Shown here one piece after another: positions 21,776-32,405 of a stretch of DNA of 64,000 bases (the first letter of the stretch is position 1; every line of letters starts with the position of its first letter). The DNA is taken from positions 1,925,701 through 1,989,700 of the forward strand of contig NW_008709295.1 in the NCBI RefSeq assembly GCF_000327385.1, given 5' to 3'. The stretch comes from Lottia gigantea. Taxonomy: Eukaryota > Mollusca > Gastropoda > Lottiidae. A model generated the notes under the pieces. It made no database searches, was not told where the DNA came from, and worked only from the letters and a program-made list of their open reading frames with translations. The position numbers and the translations under genes were made by a program.

Positions 21776-22350
21776 CTCTTCTTGAATAGTAAGGTAATCG
21801 TTAAATTCTTTTCCGTCGTTGTAAGGATACATGATTCCTTCACTGTTTGGTGCTTTTCTCTTAACAAAATTTAGATAACTTCTAAAAACTTTCTTTTGTT
21901 TATCATCATCCTTTGGAATAACTACTCCATTGGTGAAACTTTTTACCCAAGGTTTCTTAAATTCATTCGTTACATCGAGTCCACTAGCTAATCGAATATA
22001 ATCGTCTACGGATATCTTATCTTTAGAGTAACCCTTAAACGTTTTAATCGAAGTTGGCGTTTAAAGTCGCTTCATTCCATAAATGTCTCGATGTATTTAT
22101 ATCCTTCTGAATAGATTTACCATACAATAATAATTTAGGCAATTACTACCTACGATATTACCTTCTCGTTTATATTTATTTCTTAGATCTCTCAAAATTA
22201 AAATATAATCTCTATAGGGTGGAGTTTTAAAATTTTCTTCGTAAACTATACCATCTAATATTTTAATAATTCGTCCACCGGCTTTCACTATTTCTTGAAT
22301 ATCGACCGATGTTAAAACGTCGTGACAGAAACCATTTCTGAATCTGATTT
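21762..22350 (-). pseudogene. Polinton polymerase B piece, fossil (block B)
   Basis: Reverse strand matches the polymerase C-terminal part (acidic tail, KRKAPNSEGIMYPYN region) and a palm segment with DVLTSVDIQEIVKAGGRIIK. It converges tail to tail with the ATPase. A PLE in the same orientation has inserted at 22351; the polymerase frame is open across that junction (see findings). Fossil. Confidence 0.8.
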
Positions 22351-22351
22351 T

Positions 22352-23415
22352 AGTGCCAGTTTGTGATGTGAAATCGTTTCGCCTAAGACAAATCTCTAAA
22401 AGCTGTAGAATTGCATCGTCGGGTCTGTTTGGATCTGGGTTTCTATTAAAAGCTTTACGACCTGCCGTTAAACCAGTAGTGTTATCGATATTGGTAAACA
22501 TAGAAGAAACGTCGATAGAAATTAAAATAGCATTAGAGGGAACTCGAAGATTTTTTATTTTATTGACAAAATCGGTTGTGTCTTTAAGGTAGGCGCGATG
22601 TTGACATGCTAGAGGTAGTAAGAAATGATCAATGTATTCTGACACTGCATATGACTTACTACCACAGTCAGATATAATCGGGCGGCCTTTAGGGATTTTA
22701 TTCGAGATAAACCACTCCTTGGTTGGATTCTGATGGATTTTAGGCAAAGGGTACAAATGTCTCTCGCGACAATCAGGTTTGGCAGACAGATAGTCATATT
22801 GTTTCTGTTTGAGATAACTAGTTTTGACTAAATCGGCAAGAATATTGTTAATCATGTTAGCAGTTTCTTTGAAAATTGGTTTCGGTAAAATGGCATAATG
22901 TTTAGGATTATTCAGTTGATTCTCTGCTTCTGAAACGTAATCCTCCCTATTCAGAATGACACAACATGAACCTTTGTCACTCTTTTTTAATAACAATGCT
23001 ATCGTCTTTCTTAAGTAAGTTTAACGCTTCACGTTCCACTCGTGTGAGATTAGGCTTTTCGTGTGTTATGGAAAGGTTCACTGTTTGGCTATTCATACTC
23101 GCAAATGCTTTCAATATTTCAGGATGGATGGCGGCCTGAGGGGGTGTACACGTGGATTTAGGAATAAACATTGTTCTAGCACCACGTGGGGGTGGTTTCG
23201 AAAAAAATATGTGCAGCTAAGATTTCGTTGAAATGTTCAATGGATGGTCGGAGATAATTCAAGTTAGCTATCTTTGGTGTGGGAATAAATTTAAGTCCAC
23301 GGTCTAAGATTGAATGCTGAAGGGGTGTGAGAATTTTGCGGCCCAAGTTAACTACAGTTTGGCCTAGCGGTGGCCTCTCAGTATTTTTATCCCCAGTAAT
23401 TAGTTTAAAGACTTA
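22352..23415 (-). pseudogene. PLE reverse transcriptase, N-terminal and palm part
   Basis: N-terminal LSRKILTPLQHSILDRGL-type sequence is seen in broken frame; then KKSDKGSCCVILNREDYV, HLYPLPKIHQNPTKEW, KGRPIISDCGSKSYAVSEYI and motif A (ISIDVSSMFTNIDN). It ends at CLRRNDFT, before motif B. From about 22996 down to 22352 it is one open frame that runs on into Polinton polymerase sequence. A frame shift lies near 22980. Non-functional as RT, because motifs B and C are missing. Confidence 0.85.
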
Positions 23416-24993
23416 CTCGATGCTTGAAGCTGGTGTATCCAAAACAAATAAATGCTGTTTCTGGAGACCAATGAAGATTATCAACTGGTTCGAATTCTTC
23501 TTCGTAGGGTGGTAAGATTGTTGCGCTGTTGATACTAGACTCCATCATCATGTTGTTGAGAGTGCTGAGGTTCTGTTGTGCTTTCTTCGAGATTTTATTT
23601 GAAATGGGTATACATGTGAAGAGGATCTTGGAGTTTGGGAAGGTTTTGTTGGCTGTGGCAATTAATTTCTGGGCTTGGTTAAAGGAGGTCTTTGGTAGCT
23701 GATCACGGTTGTTGAGGCCTACATGAAGAATAATGGTAGTAGGTTAGGGATCATGGTCGTATGATTCCAGGATTGACTGTATGCGATGGATTTGGGCACC
23801 GGGGTAAGAATGTATTTCAGTGTCTGAACTGGTTTTGGTAATTCGATTCAGGTTAGATGATCCAATAATTAAGGTAGATTTCTTTAGAGCGGGTAGCTTC
23901 CATAATGATTTGTCCTTGGTTTGGTGATAATACGGTTTGGTAGCGGATATAATGGTCGTCGACGGTGTGATTGGTACTGGTTTGGTAGTTGTTAGAATTG
24001 TAGCATTGGGAACGGACTGGGATCTGGTTCGAGGGGGGAAGGTCTGGATATACGCCTCGACTTCGATGGAGACTGAGGGGTGGTTTGCTGGTCCAAAAAC
24101 GCACAGAAGGAAGAAAGGCAGATCCTGGATCACGTGGTGAAGATTCAGATGGTGTGGAAGGGGAAGACGAGTCTGAAAGTGAAAAGAGAAGGGGAGTGCC
24201 CTCTCTACGAGAGCGTTTACCTATGTCTGCTGGACTAGGAGTAGGTGAACTTCGGGCTCGTTTAGGGGTTTGGTTTGGCAGCGTCGTGGCTCTAGATGGT
24301 GCAGGTGTAGTGTCCATTTCAGTTGGCAGAGATATGGTTACTCTGGTTTTTGTTTCGTTGATTGTTTGGTAGAACTTGGTGATTACAGCTTGAGTGAGAC
24401 GTTTCCCAGGACAGGGCATGAGAAACGATGCAGTCGACGGCAGCTGATGATAAAGACTTGGTACGAATGGTGGTCAGCTTCTCTTGAAGTGTGGTTTGGT
24501 AATGGTCGATCAGGACCTGCGTAACCTTAGAGAGCCATGTCCGATTGAGGGATCTAATATTCGCGTCAATAGCTGATGTTTTCATTGCTGGATGGATAAA
24601 ACTATCCAACTCAAACGCTGGTTGGTCTTGCTGTTGAAGGGTAAGGATTGCCAAATGATGAAGGCACTGCAAAACTTGGAAGAACACCTTCACAAAGGGT
24701 TCTTCCTCCTTATGAGTGGGGACTGGTTGGCGTCGGTGGGCTGGTAGTCGTTTCTGTTGTTGGTCAGGTCGATGGTTACCTCTTGAATGGTAGGTGTTGT
24801 AGGTAGGTCGGCGATGGGGTGGGATATAGCTGGATGGGTTGGTTGGTAGAGGTCGGAAGACAGGGCCGTTGTAGGGTACGTGATATTGGTTTGGTTGACG
24901 ATTAGTGTTTCTATGTCTGGCTTCTTGCCAGTGGTTGTTGTAGTTGGGGAGCATAATGAAAATAACTTGAGCCTTTGATAAAACAAATTTCAA
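23410..24993 (-). pseudogene. PLE ORF1: P/Q-rich region plus SGNH/GDSL-like hydrolase domain
   Basis: Minus strand, in at least three frame pieces. The N-terminal part is rich in Pro, Gln, Asn, His and Arg (HWQEARHRNTNRQPN), then a Ser/Pro-rich basic stretch with PKRARSSPTPSPADIGKRSRR that resembles a nuclear localisation region. The C-terminal part shows SGNH blocks: STLIIGSSNLNRI (block I Ser), SYPGAQIHRI (block II Gly), IILHVGLNNRDQ (block III Asn), and DNLHWSPETA (block V DxxH). CR1-type LINEs carry an esterase of this class in ORF1; I do not know it from PLEs. Substrate unknown. It precedes RT with the same spacing in the other copy (48503-48821). Confidence 0.65.
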
Positions 24994-24995
24994 GG

Positions 24996-25205
24996 CGTTC
25001 TAAGTCAAGGGCAATATCTCAAAAACCGTTCAACGAAAATATTTCAAATTCGAACTTGACCGAGATCTTATAAATCTAAAGCATCACACTAAGTTTTATC
25101 AAAATCAGATGAAAACTGTAGTCTCTATAGTGCTCACAAGAAATGTTGGCGGACGGACCGACGGACAGGGGCGACGTCAATATACGACCACATATTCATG
25201 TGGGC
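24996..25205. repeat. Mollusc-type interspersed repeat ending in GGACGGACCGACGGACAG
   Basis: Contains GCAATATCTCAAAAACCGTT, a CAAAATCAGATGAAAACTG phrase and GTCTCTATAGTGCTCACAAG, ending in GGACGGACCGACGGACAGGG. Phrases of this kind (poly-GGAC end, 'tagtgttcacaagg') are very common in bivalve and gastropod genomes. No coding. It separates the PLE from the Ty3/gypsy fossil and supports a molluscan source. Confidence 0.55.
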
Positions 25206-28200
25206 GTATAAAAATACCTACTCCCTTTACGAAGAATTGCAGTAAAATTGGACTGTTAGAGACATCACCACATTGGGGAAACAGACTCGCGATCACGCCA
25301 GGTATAATAAACATGGATGCTAACTCAAAGCCCGTACAAGTCATAAATTATCAGGACGAACCAGTAACGCTGTATGTACTCAAACTCCAGATTAGCCATC
25401 TGTGAAGCAGTTTACGTTGAACCAACAAAGGTAACTGTAAGTTGTCGACTCATTAGTAAAGGAGACAGTGAAGAAAATCTTGTAGTTCCTGATCACTTGA
25501 AAGACCTCTACAGTCGAAGTATCCAGCAGTTAAATTCAGATCAGCAAGTCCAACTGGCTACGCTCTTACGCAAGTATCAGGATGTTTTCTCTAAGTCATC
25601 GAACGATCTGGGTAGGACAGATAAAGTTCAACATCGGATCAATACAGCTAATGCAGCCCCAATCAGGCAGCCATGCAGGAGGTTACCCCTTTGAAAGAGA
25701 CAATCTGAACGGTAAGAGATAGAAAATGTTGAACAGACAGGTCATCGAACCATCCAGTAGTCCATGGAGTTCTAATATAGTACTAGTCAAGAAAAAAGAT
25801 TCCAGCTACCGATTTTGCGCGGACTACCGGGAACTCAATGATGTCACTATAAAAGATGCCTACCCATTGTCTCGACTCATTACACGGCATGTCTTGGTTC
25901 TGTTGCCTTGATAATGATATGTTTTCGGGTTTTTGGCAAATTGGAATGGAACCTTCTGACAAACAGAAAACGGCATTTTCAACTGGTCAAGGTCTGTACC
26001 ATTTCACTGTCATGCCATTCGGGCTATCGAATTCCCCATCAACATTTGAGAGATTAATGGAAGATGTCTTGAGAGGTCTAAAATGGGAAGAATGTTTGCT
26101 GTATATGGACGATATCATTTTACCTGGAAGTTCGTTTCTAGAGACCATGCTACGATTAGAACATGTATTCCAGCGACTGGGTGATGCGAACTTAAAGCTG
26201 AAACCATCTAAATGTACCTTATTCCACCACAGCGTCAAATTTCTTGGACATGTTGTTTCAGAAGAAGTAATTGAAACTGATCCAGACAAAATAACTGCTG
26301 TAAAGAATTGGAGCACTCCAACATCTGCTAAACAAGTGAAGAGTGTCCTGGGATTAGCCTCATACAACAGAAAATTTGTTCAAGGATTCGCTGAGATAGC
26401 TAAACCACTACATCGCATTTGTGACAAAGAAACCAAGTTTGCATGGAATGCTGAATGTGAAGAAGCTTTTGACAGGACTGAAATTCACTCTTGATACTGA
26501 TGCCAGTCACTATGCCTTAGGGTCAGTTCTCTCAAGAAATATACGGAAAAGAAAGGGTTATAGCCTACATGAGCAAGTCATGGAACATACATAAACAACC
26601 CTACTGCGTGACGAGAAAGGAGCTATTGGCTGTAGTTGTTGCATTGACAAATTTCCACTCTTATTTGTATGGTCAAGAAGTTCGAACCGATAGTGCTGCT
26701 GTAAGCTGGATGCCATGGACAAGTAGCTAGGTGGTGAGAAGTAATTGGTAACTACAACTTACAAGTATCTCATCGACCTGGACATTTACATCGTAACGCA
26801 TACGCAATCCATGTAAGTCGTGTAAGCGCCAAGAAGATATTCAAATTGTCAATATAGATGAATGTACTGATTCCGGCGATCTTCCCACTCACACCATTAA
26901 TGCAGTTACCAGAGCCAGAGCCCCGAATATAAAGACAGGCAATGTACTCTTTTGGGTTGGGAGCCACACGTTATTCATCAGGAACAGCTTCGAGATCCTG
27001 ACATACACCCACTTCTCGCAGCTAAGGACATAGACATAAGACCAACCTGGGAAGAAGTATCACATGGCAGTTCGCAGTTAAAAACTCTGTGGTCGCAATG
27101 GGACAGATTAGTTAGTGGGCGGTCTACTTTAAAGGAACTGGGAGGGAGAAGACGATGATCCAACCCGATTGAAACTGATTGTACCTGAATTTAAGAGAGA
27201 CGCTGTTCTTAAATATTGTCACGACATACCATCATCTGGATATCTTGGGGTAAACAAAACTACAGAAAGTGTTAAGAAGGGTTTTACTGGTCAGGAATCA
27301 AAGACGGAGCACAAAAATATTGTAAGGGCTTTCAGCAGTGTGCAGCTAGGAAACCACAAATGGAGAAGAAATCACCAATGAGTAATTACATAGTCGGAGA
27401 ACCATTCGAGCGAATAGAAATTGACATTGTTGAACCACTTTCAAAGTCGACTTCGGGCAATAAGTTTGTTTTGACTATTTGCGATTGTTTACCAAATGGA
27501 TAGAGACTGTACCGTTACCAAATCAAGAAGATGTTACTGTTACAAAAGCATTTGTAGACAACTTTGTATGCAGATTTGGAACCCCGTTACAAATACATTC
27601 TGACAGAGGGAGTTATTTCGGGTGGAAAGTCTTCCAGCAGATGTGTGATTTCCGTCAGATTGACAAAACAAGAACAATTCTTTTGAGGCCACAATCCAAT
27701 GGTAATGTCGAGCGGTTTCACAGAACCCTGGCTGACCCATGTATTGTGAAACAAATCAGAAACGATGGGACGAGTTTATACTACAAGTTATGATGGCTTA
27801 CAGATCTGCCGTACAGGCATCCACCAACCAATCCCCGAATAAGATGACTCTGGGAAGAGAGATAGTGCTACCTATCCAAGCTGTGATTGACATGCCGCAT
27901 AAAGAGCAACGTTTCCAAGATTACGAAGGTTAAAGTTGAAACAAAGCCACGACTTAGCAAGGAAAAATCTAAAACAAAAGACAAAGTACCAGAAAAGGCG
28001 CTATTACTTAAAAGCTAGGCGTAGATACCTAGCTGTTGGACAGCTTGTTTGGATACACGAACCTTTCAGTAAAAAGGGTGTCTGCCCTTACTTCTCCTTG
28101 GAAGGGTCCCTTTGTAATAACGAAGATTATTGATGATCTAACATATCGAGTGAAAAGAAGCAAGGCTCAACAACCAAGAGTATACCACATTGACAAAATT

Positions 28201-28450
28201 GCGCCATATAATGGAAGAGAAATACATAACTGGATACAGCAATATACCAGATGTGAACAATGGGGGGATATTAATTAGGGATAACGAAAAAAAAAAATTC
28301 ACGGAATTCATCGAGGTAGGAAATCAATCGCGGAAATCTATATCTAGAATTGTGGATAGCAATGCGGGGATTATTAATGGAACAAAGTCCAGTGGATTTA
28401 TTGGATCAAGAGTGGCCTGATCAACCAGTGATTACCAATGATTCTGCGTT
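25206..28450 (+). mobile_element. Ty3/gypsy LTR retrotransposon, fossil
   Basis: Plus-strand pol region in normal order: linker (25240-25700), reverse transcriptase (25720-26470; VIEPSSSPWSSNIVLVKKKD, DMFSGFWQIGMEPSDKQKTA, LYMDDIILPG), RNase H (26480-26830), integrase with His/Cys-type N-terminal region (27170-27380), core (27400-27900; IHSDRGSYFG) and a C-terminal GPY/F module (SPWKGPFVITKIIDDLTYRV, 28090-28170). Gag and protease are not recognisable and no LTR pair is visible. Broken, roughly ten lesions. Different from the Ty3/gypsy end at 17789-19102. Age cannot be set without LTRs. Confidence 0.88.
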
Positions 28451-28705
28451 GGAGCGTAGTTAGCTGTTATTTTGGAGAACAGCTAATCTTTCCTTCATAT
28501 CTGCCGTTTTACAGAGCAGGGGCTTCGTTTGTGACCCACTAAAGCGGTGCGCTTATCTTTAGTTTGTAGCTGCCGGTGGCAGTGAAAGGTTTTAATTTGT
28601 AAGTTCCTGTATGATGGAAGCTTACCAACAGATATGAGGTTTTCGGATTATTTTCTAGAGGGATGATTGAAGTTAAATTTAGATAGAAAACAAAAAGAAA
28701 ACTGA
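28451..28705. other. Unassigned interval with a 9-bp hairpin
   Basis: Follows the Ty3/gypsy integrase end. TTAGCTGTT (28460-28468) and AACAGCTAA (28478-28486) form a perfect 9-bp stem with a 9-base loop. It could be retrotransposon 3' UTR/LTR or the 5' part of the next ORF's element. No coding seen. Confidence 0.4.
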
Positions 28706-29936
28706 GACAAATGGTATTACCAAATAGAAATAGTGTTGGGTGCCCTAGGGTTATCGACATCTGATAGACAAAACATGACGCTGGACTGTGAACGTAAGGG
28801 TATTACTAAAACACGGAAACATGGTTCACGTTGTAAGGAAGTCCTTCTTCTTGCAGAAATGGCTGATTCAATCCTTCGAGCAGTAGAATGTTGGAAATGC
28901 AACAAAGTGTTCCAGACAGCAAGAGACAGGAAGAACCATATGGGTAACACTGACCATAGTTGCTTGCGGGTGATGTGTCCCTTTTGCTCTAGGGAAAGAC
29001 TATGTAGAAGATCTACACCGGAGCTGAGAGATCACGTGAAGAAAGAGCATGCGAGAAAATTTGAAGACATGCCAAAAGATTTCTTCGGAGAGGGCAATGG
29101 ATTCTGGTTAGCCATGTACCCTGAGGACTTTGCCAAGCTAATAAAACCGCCAGAAAGAAGAAGCAGAAGCTGCTACGGAGGTCAGGGAACTGGTGAGGAG
29201 GTGTATGAAGACCATTAAAGAACCAAGCCGTACAACTCAGGACTGGGAGACTGGTTGGGAGTTCTCTTCCATTAACCCCTCCTACCGGAAGAGAGCCAGG
29301 TCATCGTCGTTGGTTTGCGAAAGCCGTTTAGTTCCGAATTACCAGCCTCAAACAACCAAGAAAGTTAAAGCCTATGACCCTGAAAGGCCGGAGTTGCCTG
29401 TGCCGGATATCAGTGTGAACGGTGTTGCAGTTAAGCAGGGCGGTTTTGAGACTATTTTCTCTGACCAGGAACATACTTTGTGGTTTACTGCCTCCGTATC
29501 CGCCGACCTAACATCGGATCCAAGAGGCATGGATGGCTTCGCTACTCCGGAAGATGACGATACCACCACCAGCTGGATTTCGCTGCCCTTCAAGAATGGT
29601 GCCGTTAGCTTTTGTGGAGTTGAACTCCTCGGAATTTCGCCTCGCTTCCTACTCCAAGTGAAACGAGGGCATTCCGTGGCATTCACCTCCGCCAGGAAGA
29701 CGTCCACCTCTACAGCCACCAGTGATGAGGTTTTGGAAGGAGCTAGGCCAAGTGCTGTCCCTGATCCAAACAGCCAGAGCCCGGAAGTTGATCTGAACAC
29801 TTTTCAGGATAACTTTTCACAGGCCAGCCTCGCTGAATCGGCTACTATCATCCTGGAAGCAGTGGATGTGGAGGAAAGACAGCAAGTCCTCGATATATTA
29901 AGAAGTGATGTTGATGATTTAATGCCAATACTCTAG
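28706..29936 (+). pseudogene. Unclassified two-zinc-finger ORF, probably mobile-element borne
   Basis: GC-rich compared with its surroundings. First part (open from 28706; first ATG in frame at 28775) has two C2H2-like fingers: CWKCNKVF...NHMGNTDH (CX2C..HX5H) and CPFCSRERL...DHVKKEH (CX2C..HX4H), then FFGEGNGFWLAMYPEDFAKL. The second part (29193-29936, other frame) has WETGWEFSSINPSY, a Ser-rich stretch, and a beta-type region with SWISLPFKNGAVSFCGVEL, ending DILRSDVDDLMPIL. The two frames overlap at about 29150-29218 and look like one gene with a frameshift near 29155 (the alternative frame gives TEVRELVRRCMKTIKEPS). About 400 codons in all. I do not recognise the family; a gag-like or regulatory protein are possible. 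Confidence 0.5.
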
Positions 29937-29985
29937 TTGAAGATCAGCAAATGATGAAGATGATGTTGATGATTTAATGTTGATG
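29905..29985 (+). repeat. Acidic-tail microrepeat (GATGATGTTGATGATTTAATG)
   Basis: Roughly 57-bp phrase containing CTCTAGTTGAAGATCAGCAA and GATGATGTTGATGATTTAATG, partly the last codons (DVDDLM) of the zinc-finger ORF. The same phrase occurs three times on the minus strand at 36541-36710. Confidence 0.75.
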
Positions 29986-30112
29986 GCAGAAAGACTGTGA
30001 TTTCTAATGTTATGTCCTGCCTGAGATTCTGATACGAATATTCATTTTGTCTAATTTTGCAGTAGGCCAGTCGGTACTAGTATTTTGCACTTAATCATCC
30101 AATCTTCTGTTT

Positions 30113-30262
30113 TGATCATCAAGAAGATCTTTTCAAAACAGGAGTAAACATAAATATTCATATTGAAAAAACACAAGGAGATGTAACCGGTTATTGTTTA
30201 TTATTGGAAGAAGCAAAACATTTAATAAAAATATCCGACAGACGGATGATTCGTATAGAATA
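30113..30262 (+). pseudogene. Polinton capsid gene 3' end, fossil (block C)
   Basis: Nearly identical to the end of the block B capsid gene: HIEKTQGDVTGYCLLLEEA and a terminal DRRMIRIE. Starts at the junction with the zinc-finger ORF's flank. Fossil. Confidence 0.8.
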
Positions 30263-30286
30263 ATCATTTAAATTACCCTATCAAAA

Positions 30287-30890
30287 ATGAAACCAGAAAC
30301 TATAGTAAAAAGAATAATAGAAGCTATCGAAACGGAATCACCAACTACAATAATATACAATGGTAAAAGGAATTTAATCATTCAGAAATATTTCCTAGTA
30401 ACCCAATACTTATGTGTATTTGTGGAAGCTCAGGTTCTGGGAAAGACGTTCAAGACATATTTAAATATTATGAAGACAACGATGAGATAGAAATAAAAGA
30501 AATCTTAGATATATATATGAAAGAAAAGAATCCATCTTTCAATCCAACGGATATAAAAGTTTTTCTTACGAAAAATGTTAATGATTTAGATTTGTCTAAA
30601 ATTGATAGTGAGAGAAAGAACTTAATAGTGTTTGACGACTGTGTAGCACAAAGAAATCAAGCCGTTCAACAAGAATTCTTCACGAAGGGAAGACATCACA
30701 ACTGTCACTGCATATACCAATCCCAATCTTCTCGAAAAAATGCAAATTGTTTTTTTATTATTCGAATTGAACGACAAAGATTTATCTCAAATTATTCAGT
30801 CAATTAATCACGGAATGGATAGAGATACATTCAAAAAGGATTGTAAAGCACAATGGAGAAACCCAGATGATCATGGATAAATCATACTAA
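30287..30890 (+). pseudogene. Polinton pX-like start and packaging ATPase, fossil (block C)
   Basis: Begins MKPETIVKRIIEAIETESPT, the start of the pX-like gene, and passes directly into ATPase sequence with Walker A (CGSSGSGKD-type region), Walker B (NLIVFDDCVAQRN) and QEFFTKGRHHNCHCIYQSQS. The intervening part present in block B is lacking. Same role as the block B ATPase. Fossil, several breaks. Confidence 0.75.
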
Positions 30891-30957
30891 TACTAATACT
30901 AGAAAACCTGCAGGTGAAAGAGTTATGACAGACATATATTAATTTTATTTCTTTAAA

Positions 30958-31978
30958 AATGGGTGATTGGAATAATATTATAAAAAGAAATAGACAATAT
31001 ATCAAAGCTAAGAATAAAATAAACACCCAAGTTGAAAATAACAGATGACAACAACTTGGATTAACAGAAAATCTACAAACTCTATTTCAACCAATATTAA
31101 AAAGTCAAGAAGATATTAAAAAGAGACTCGAGTCTCCTATAGAACCAACACTTCATATAGAACCTCATCACCCCGAACCGATTGAATATGATGGTATTAT
31201 AATTAGGACTTTGGATGATATAAAACGTTATTTTTCAAATCCAAAGCCAGATTTACCAAAGAGCATTTCACCAATCGTTGATGAAGAGGGGTTATTGTTT
31301 AATGGATTTAGAATAAGATTTAGTGGAAATTCACCAATATTCAAAATCGATACAAAAGACTTTATATTTACATTAACAGAAGGATTAATAGATTTAATGA
31401 ATGGCAGGGATGTTGATATTGCCGATTACAAGGACTTAGTAGAATACTCAGAATTTCTACATATGATAAGAAAGACGGGGCCCGAAACAAGAAGATTAAA
31501 AGAAGTTGATCTATATATAAAAGCTATTTATGAAGATGATGAATATGCTGAAGACAATCCAATAATACAAGATATAGACAATCCAATCACACAACAAATA
31601 GACGAATTGGAAGAGGAGATAGCTAGAGAAAACAGTAGACAAGGTATAACGTTTTTATCCGACAACAACGAGGAACTACTTAATAGATTAGAAATAATAT
31701 TAGCAGCAATGAAAGAAGGTCATCGTTCAGACAGACAATATAATGAAGTAAATTGCATATTAAAAAGATTCCTAGAGAAAGGTATTATAGATAAAAATGA
31801 TTATAAAAACGTAATTGATAAAATTATCCAAATGAAAATATCAACAGATAACGGAGCTACATTCAAAACCATAAGTTTACTACCAGGAAGCTATGAATAC
31901 GTTGCCATAAACGAATATCTATCTGAATATGTAGGAAGTGCAAATGGTAAAATAATATTGAATTCGAAGGTAATTTGA
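30958..31978 (+). pseudogene. Polinton unknown gene next to penton-like gene (block C)
   Basis: Starts MGDWNNIIKRNRQYIKAKNK just after the ATPase remnant. A long part (31211-31978) is open: DDIKRYFSNPKPDLPKSISP, GLLFNGFRIRF, TKDFIFTLTEGLIDLMNG, then an acidic coiled-coil-like stretch and a C-terminal part (SLLPGSYEYVAINEYLSEYV). The last part resembles the beginning of the penton-like protein more than the rest, so the boundary between the two genes is unclear. About 340 codons, conserved in block A. Function unknown; a capsid accessory or scaffold is possible. Fossil, but with few breaks. Confidence 0.6.
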
Positions 31979-32388
31979 ATCTGAACAAAATAAAATTGAT
32001 ATTGAGAAATAAGAGTCAAGTTGATTTCAACGTAGAAAATGCTTTGAATACTTTATTAGGATTTGATAAGCAAAGATACACACAATCCACTTTAGCGCCG
32101 CATAAAGCTAATATAGAGAATGATATCAACGTCATTAATATTCACTGTAATTTAATAAACGGTGAATTTTTCAATAAACACAAACGTCAGATTATTTACA
32201 GTATTCCAACATTCACTGTACCGATTGGATATAGAATTATAGAGAAACCATTTCAAACAACATATTTACCACTTAATTCGTTCATGATTAAAAATATAAA
32301 TCTGGAAATCAAAGATGGTAAAAATGGGTTTATTGATTTTGGTAACGAAGAAATTGTAATTCAACTTCATTTAAAACAAAAGAACTAA
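31975..32388 (+). pseudogene. Polinton penton-like minor capsid protein (block C)
   Basis: 137-residue frame: NLNKIKLILRNKSQVDFNVE, NTLLGFDKQ, DINVINIHCNLINGEFFN, IIYSIPTFTVPIGYRIIEKP, LPLNSFMIKNINLEI, EEIVIQLHLK. Alternating beta-strand character and the VNxIxIxCNLIxGxYxNG pattern fit the minor capsid (penton-like, single jelly-roll) protein of Polintons. It converges with polymerase B, 18 bases apart from its end. Position and layout agree with that role; structure prediction would decide. Fossil element; this part is mostly open. Confidence 0.5.
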
Positions 32389-32405
32389 ATTTATTGAGTA
32401 ATTAA

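Larger units (their letters stand above)
19103..22350 (+). mobile_element. Polinton/adintovirus-like fossil, block B
   Basis: Starts at a palindromic putative terminus (19103), then probable major capsid protein, pX-like gene and packaging ATPase on the plus strand, meeting a minus-strand piece of polymerase B (21762-22350). Compared with block C it is internally shortened between ATPase and polymerase. The right side is cut by a PLE at 22351. Similarity to block C at the shared capsid end and ATPase is very high, so both belong to the same Polinton family. Broken about ten times. Confidence 0.85.
22351..24995 (-). mobile_element. Penelope-like element (family 1), 5' two thirds
   Basis: Minus-strand copy that keeps the upstream part of the element: a Pro/Gln/Ser-rich N-terminal region (24140-24993), an SGNH-hydrolase-like domain (about 23435-23900), a short overlap with a UUUAAAC heptamer, then RT N-terminal and palm coding (22352-23400) up to ICLRRNDFT. 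The 3' part (motif B onward, nuclease, 3' UTR) is absent: the copy stops at the Polinton polymerase at 22351. The 5' end is close to 24995, where an unrelated mollusc-type repeat begins. Several frameshifts. It matches the 48503-50838 copy closely in the shared part. Confidence 0.85.

Noticed and set aside
24085-24524. Plus-strand frames over the PLE ORF1 region
   Set aside because: Antisense shadows; the minus strand shows the SGNH and RT motifs in order.
25987-26367. 126-codon minus-strand frame inside the Ty3/gypsy RT
   Set aside because: Antisense shadow of a conserved RT region.
29372-29800. 142-codon minus-strand frame inside the zinc-finger ORF
   Set aside because: Antisense shadow, open because of local GC-rich composition.
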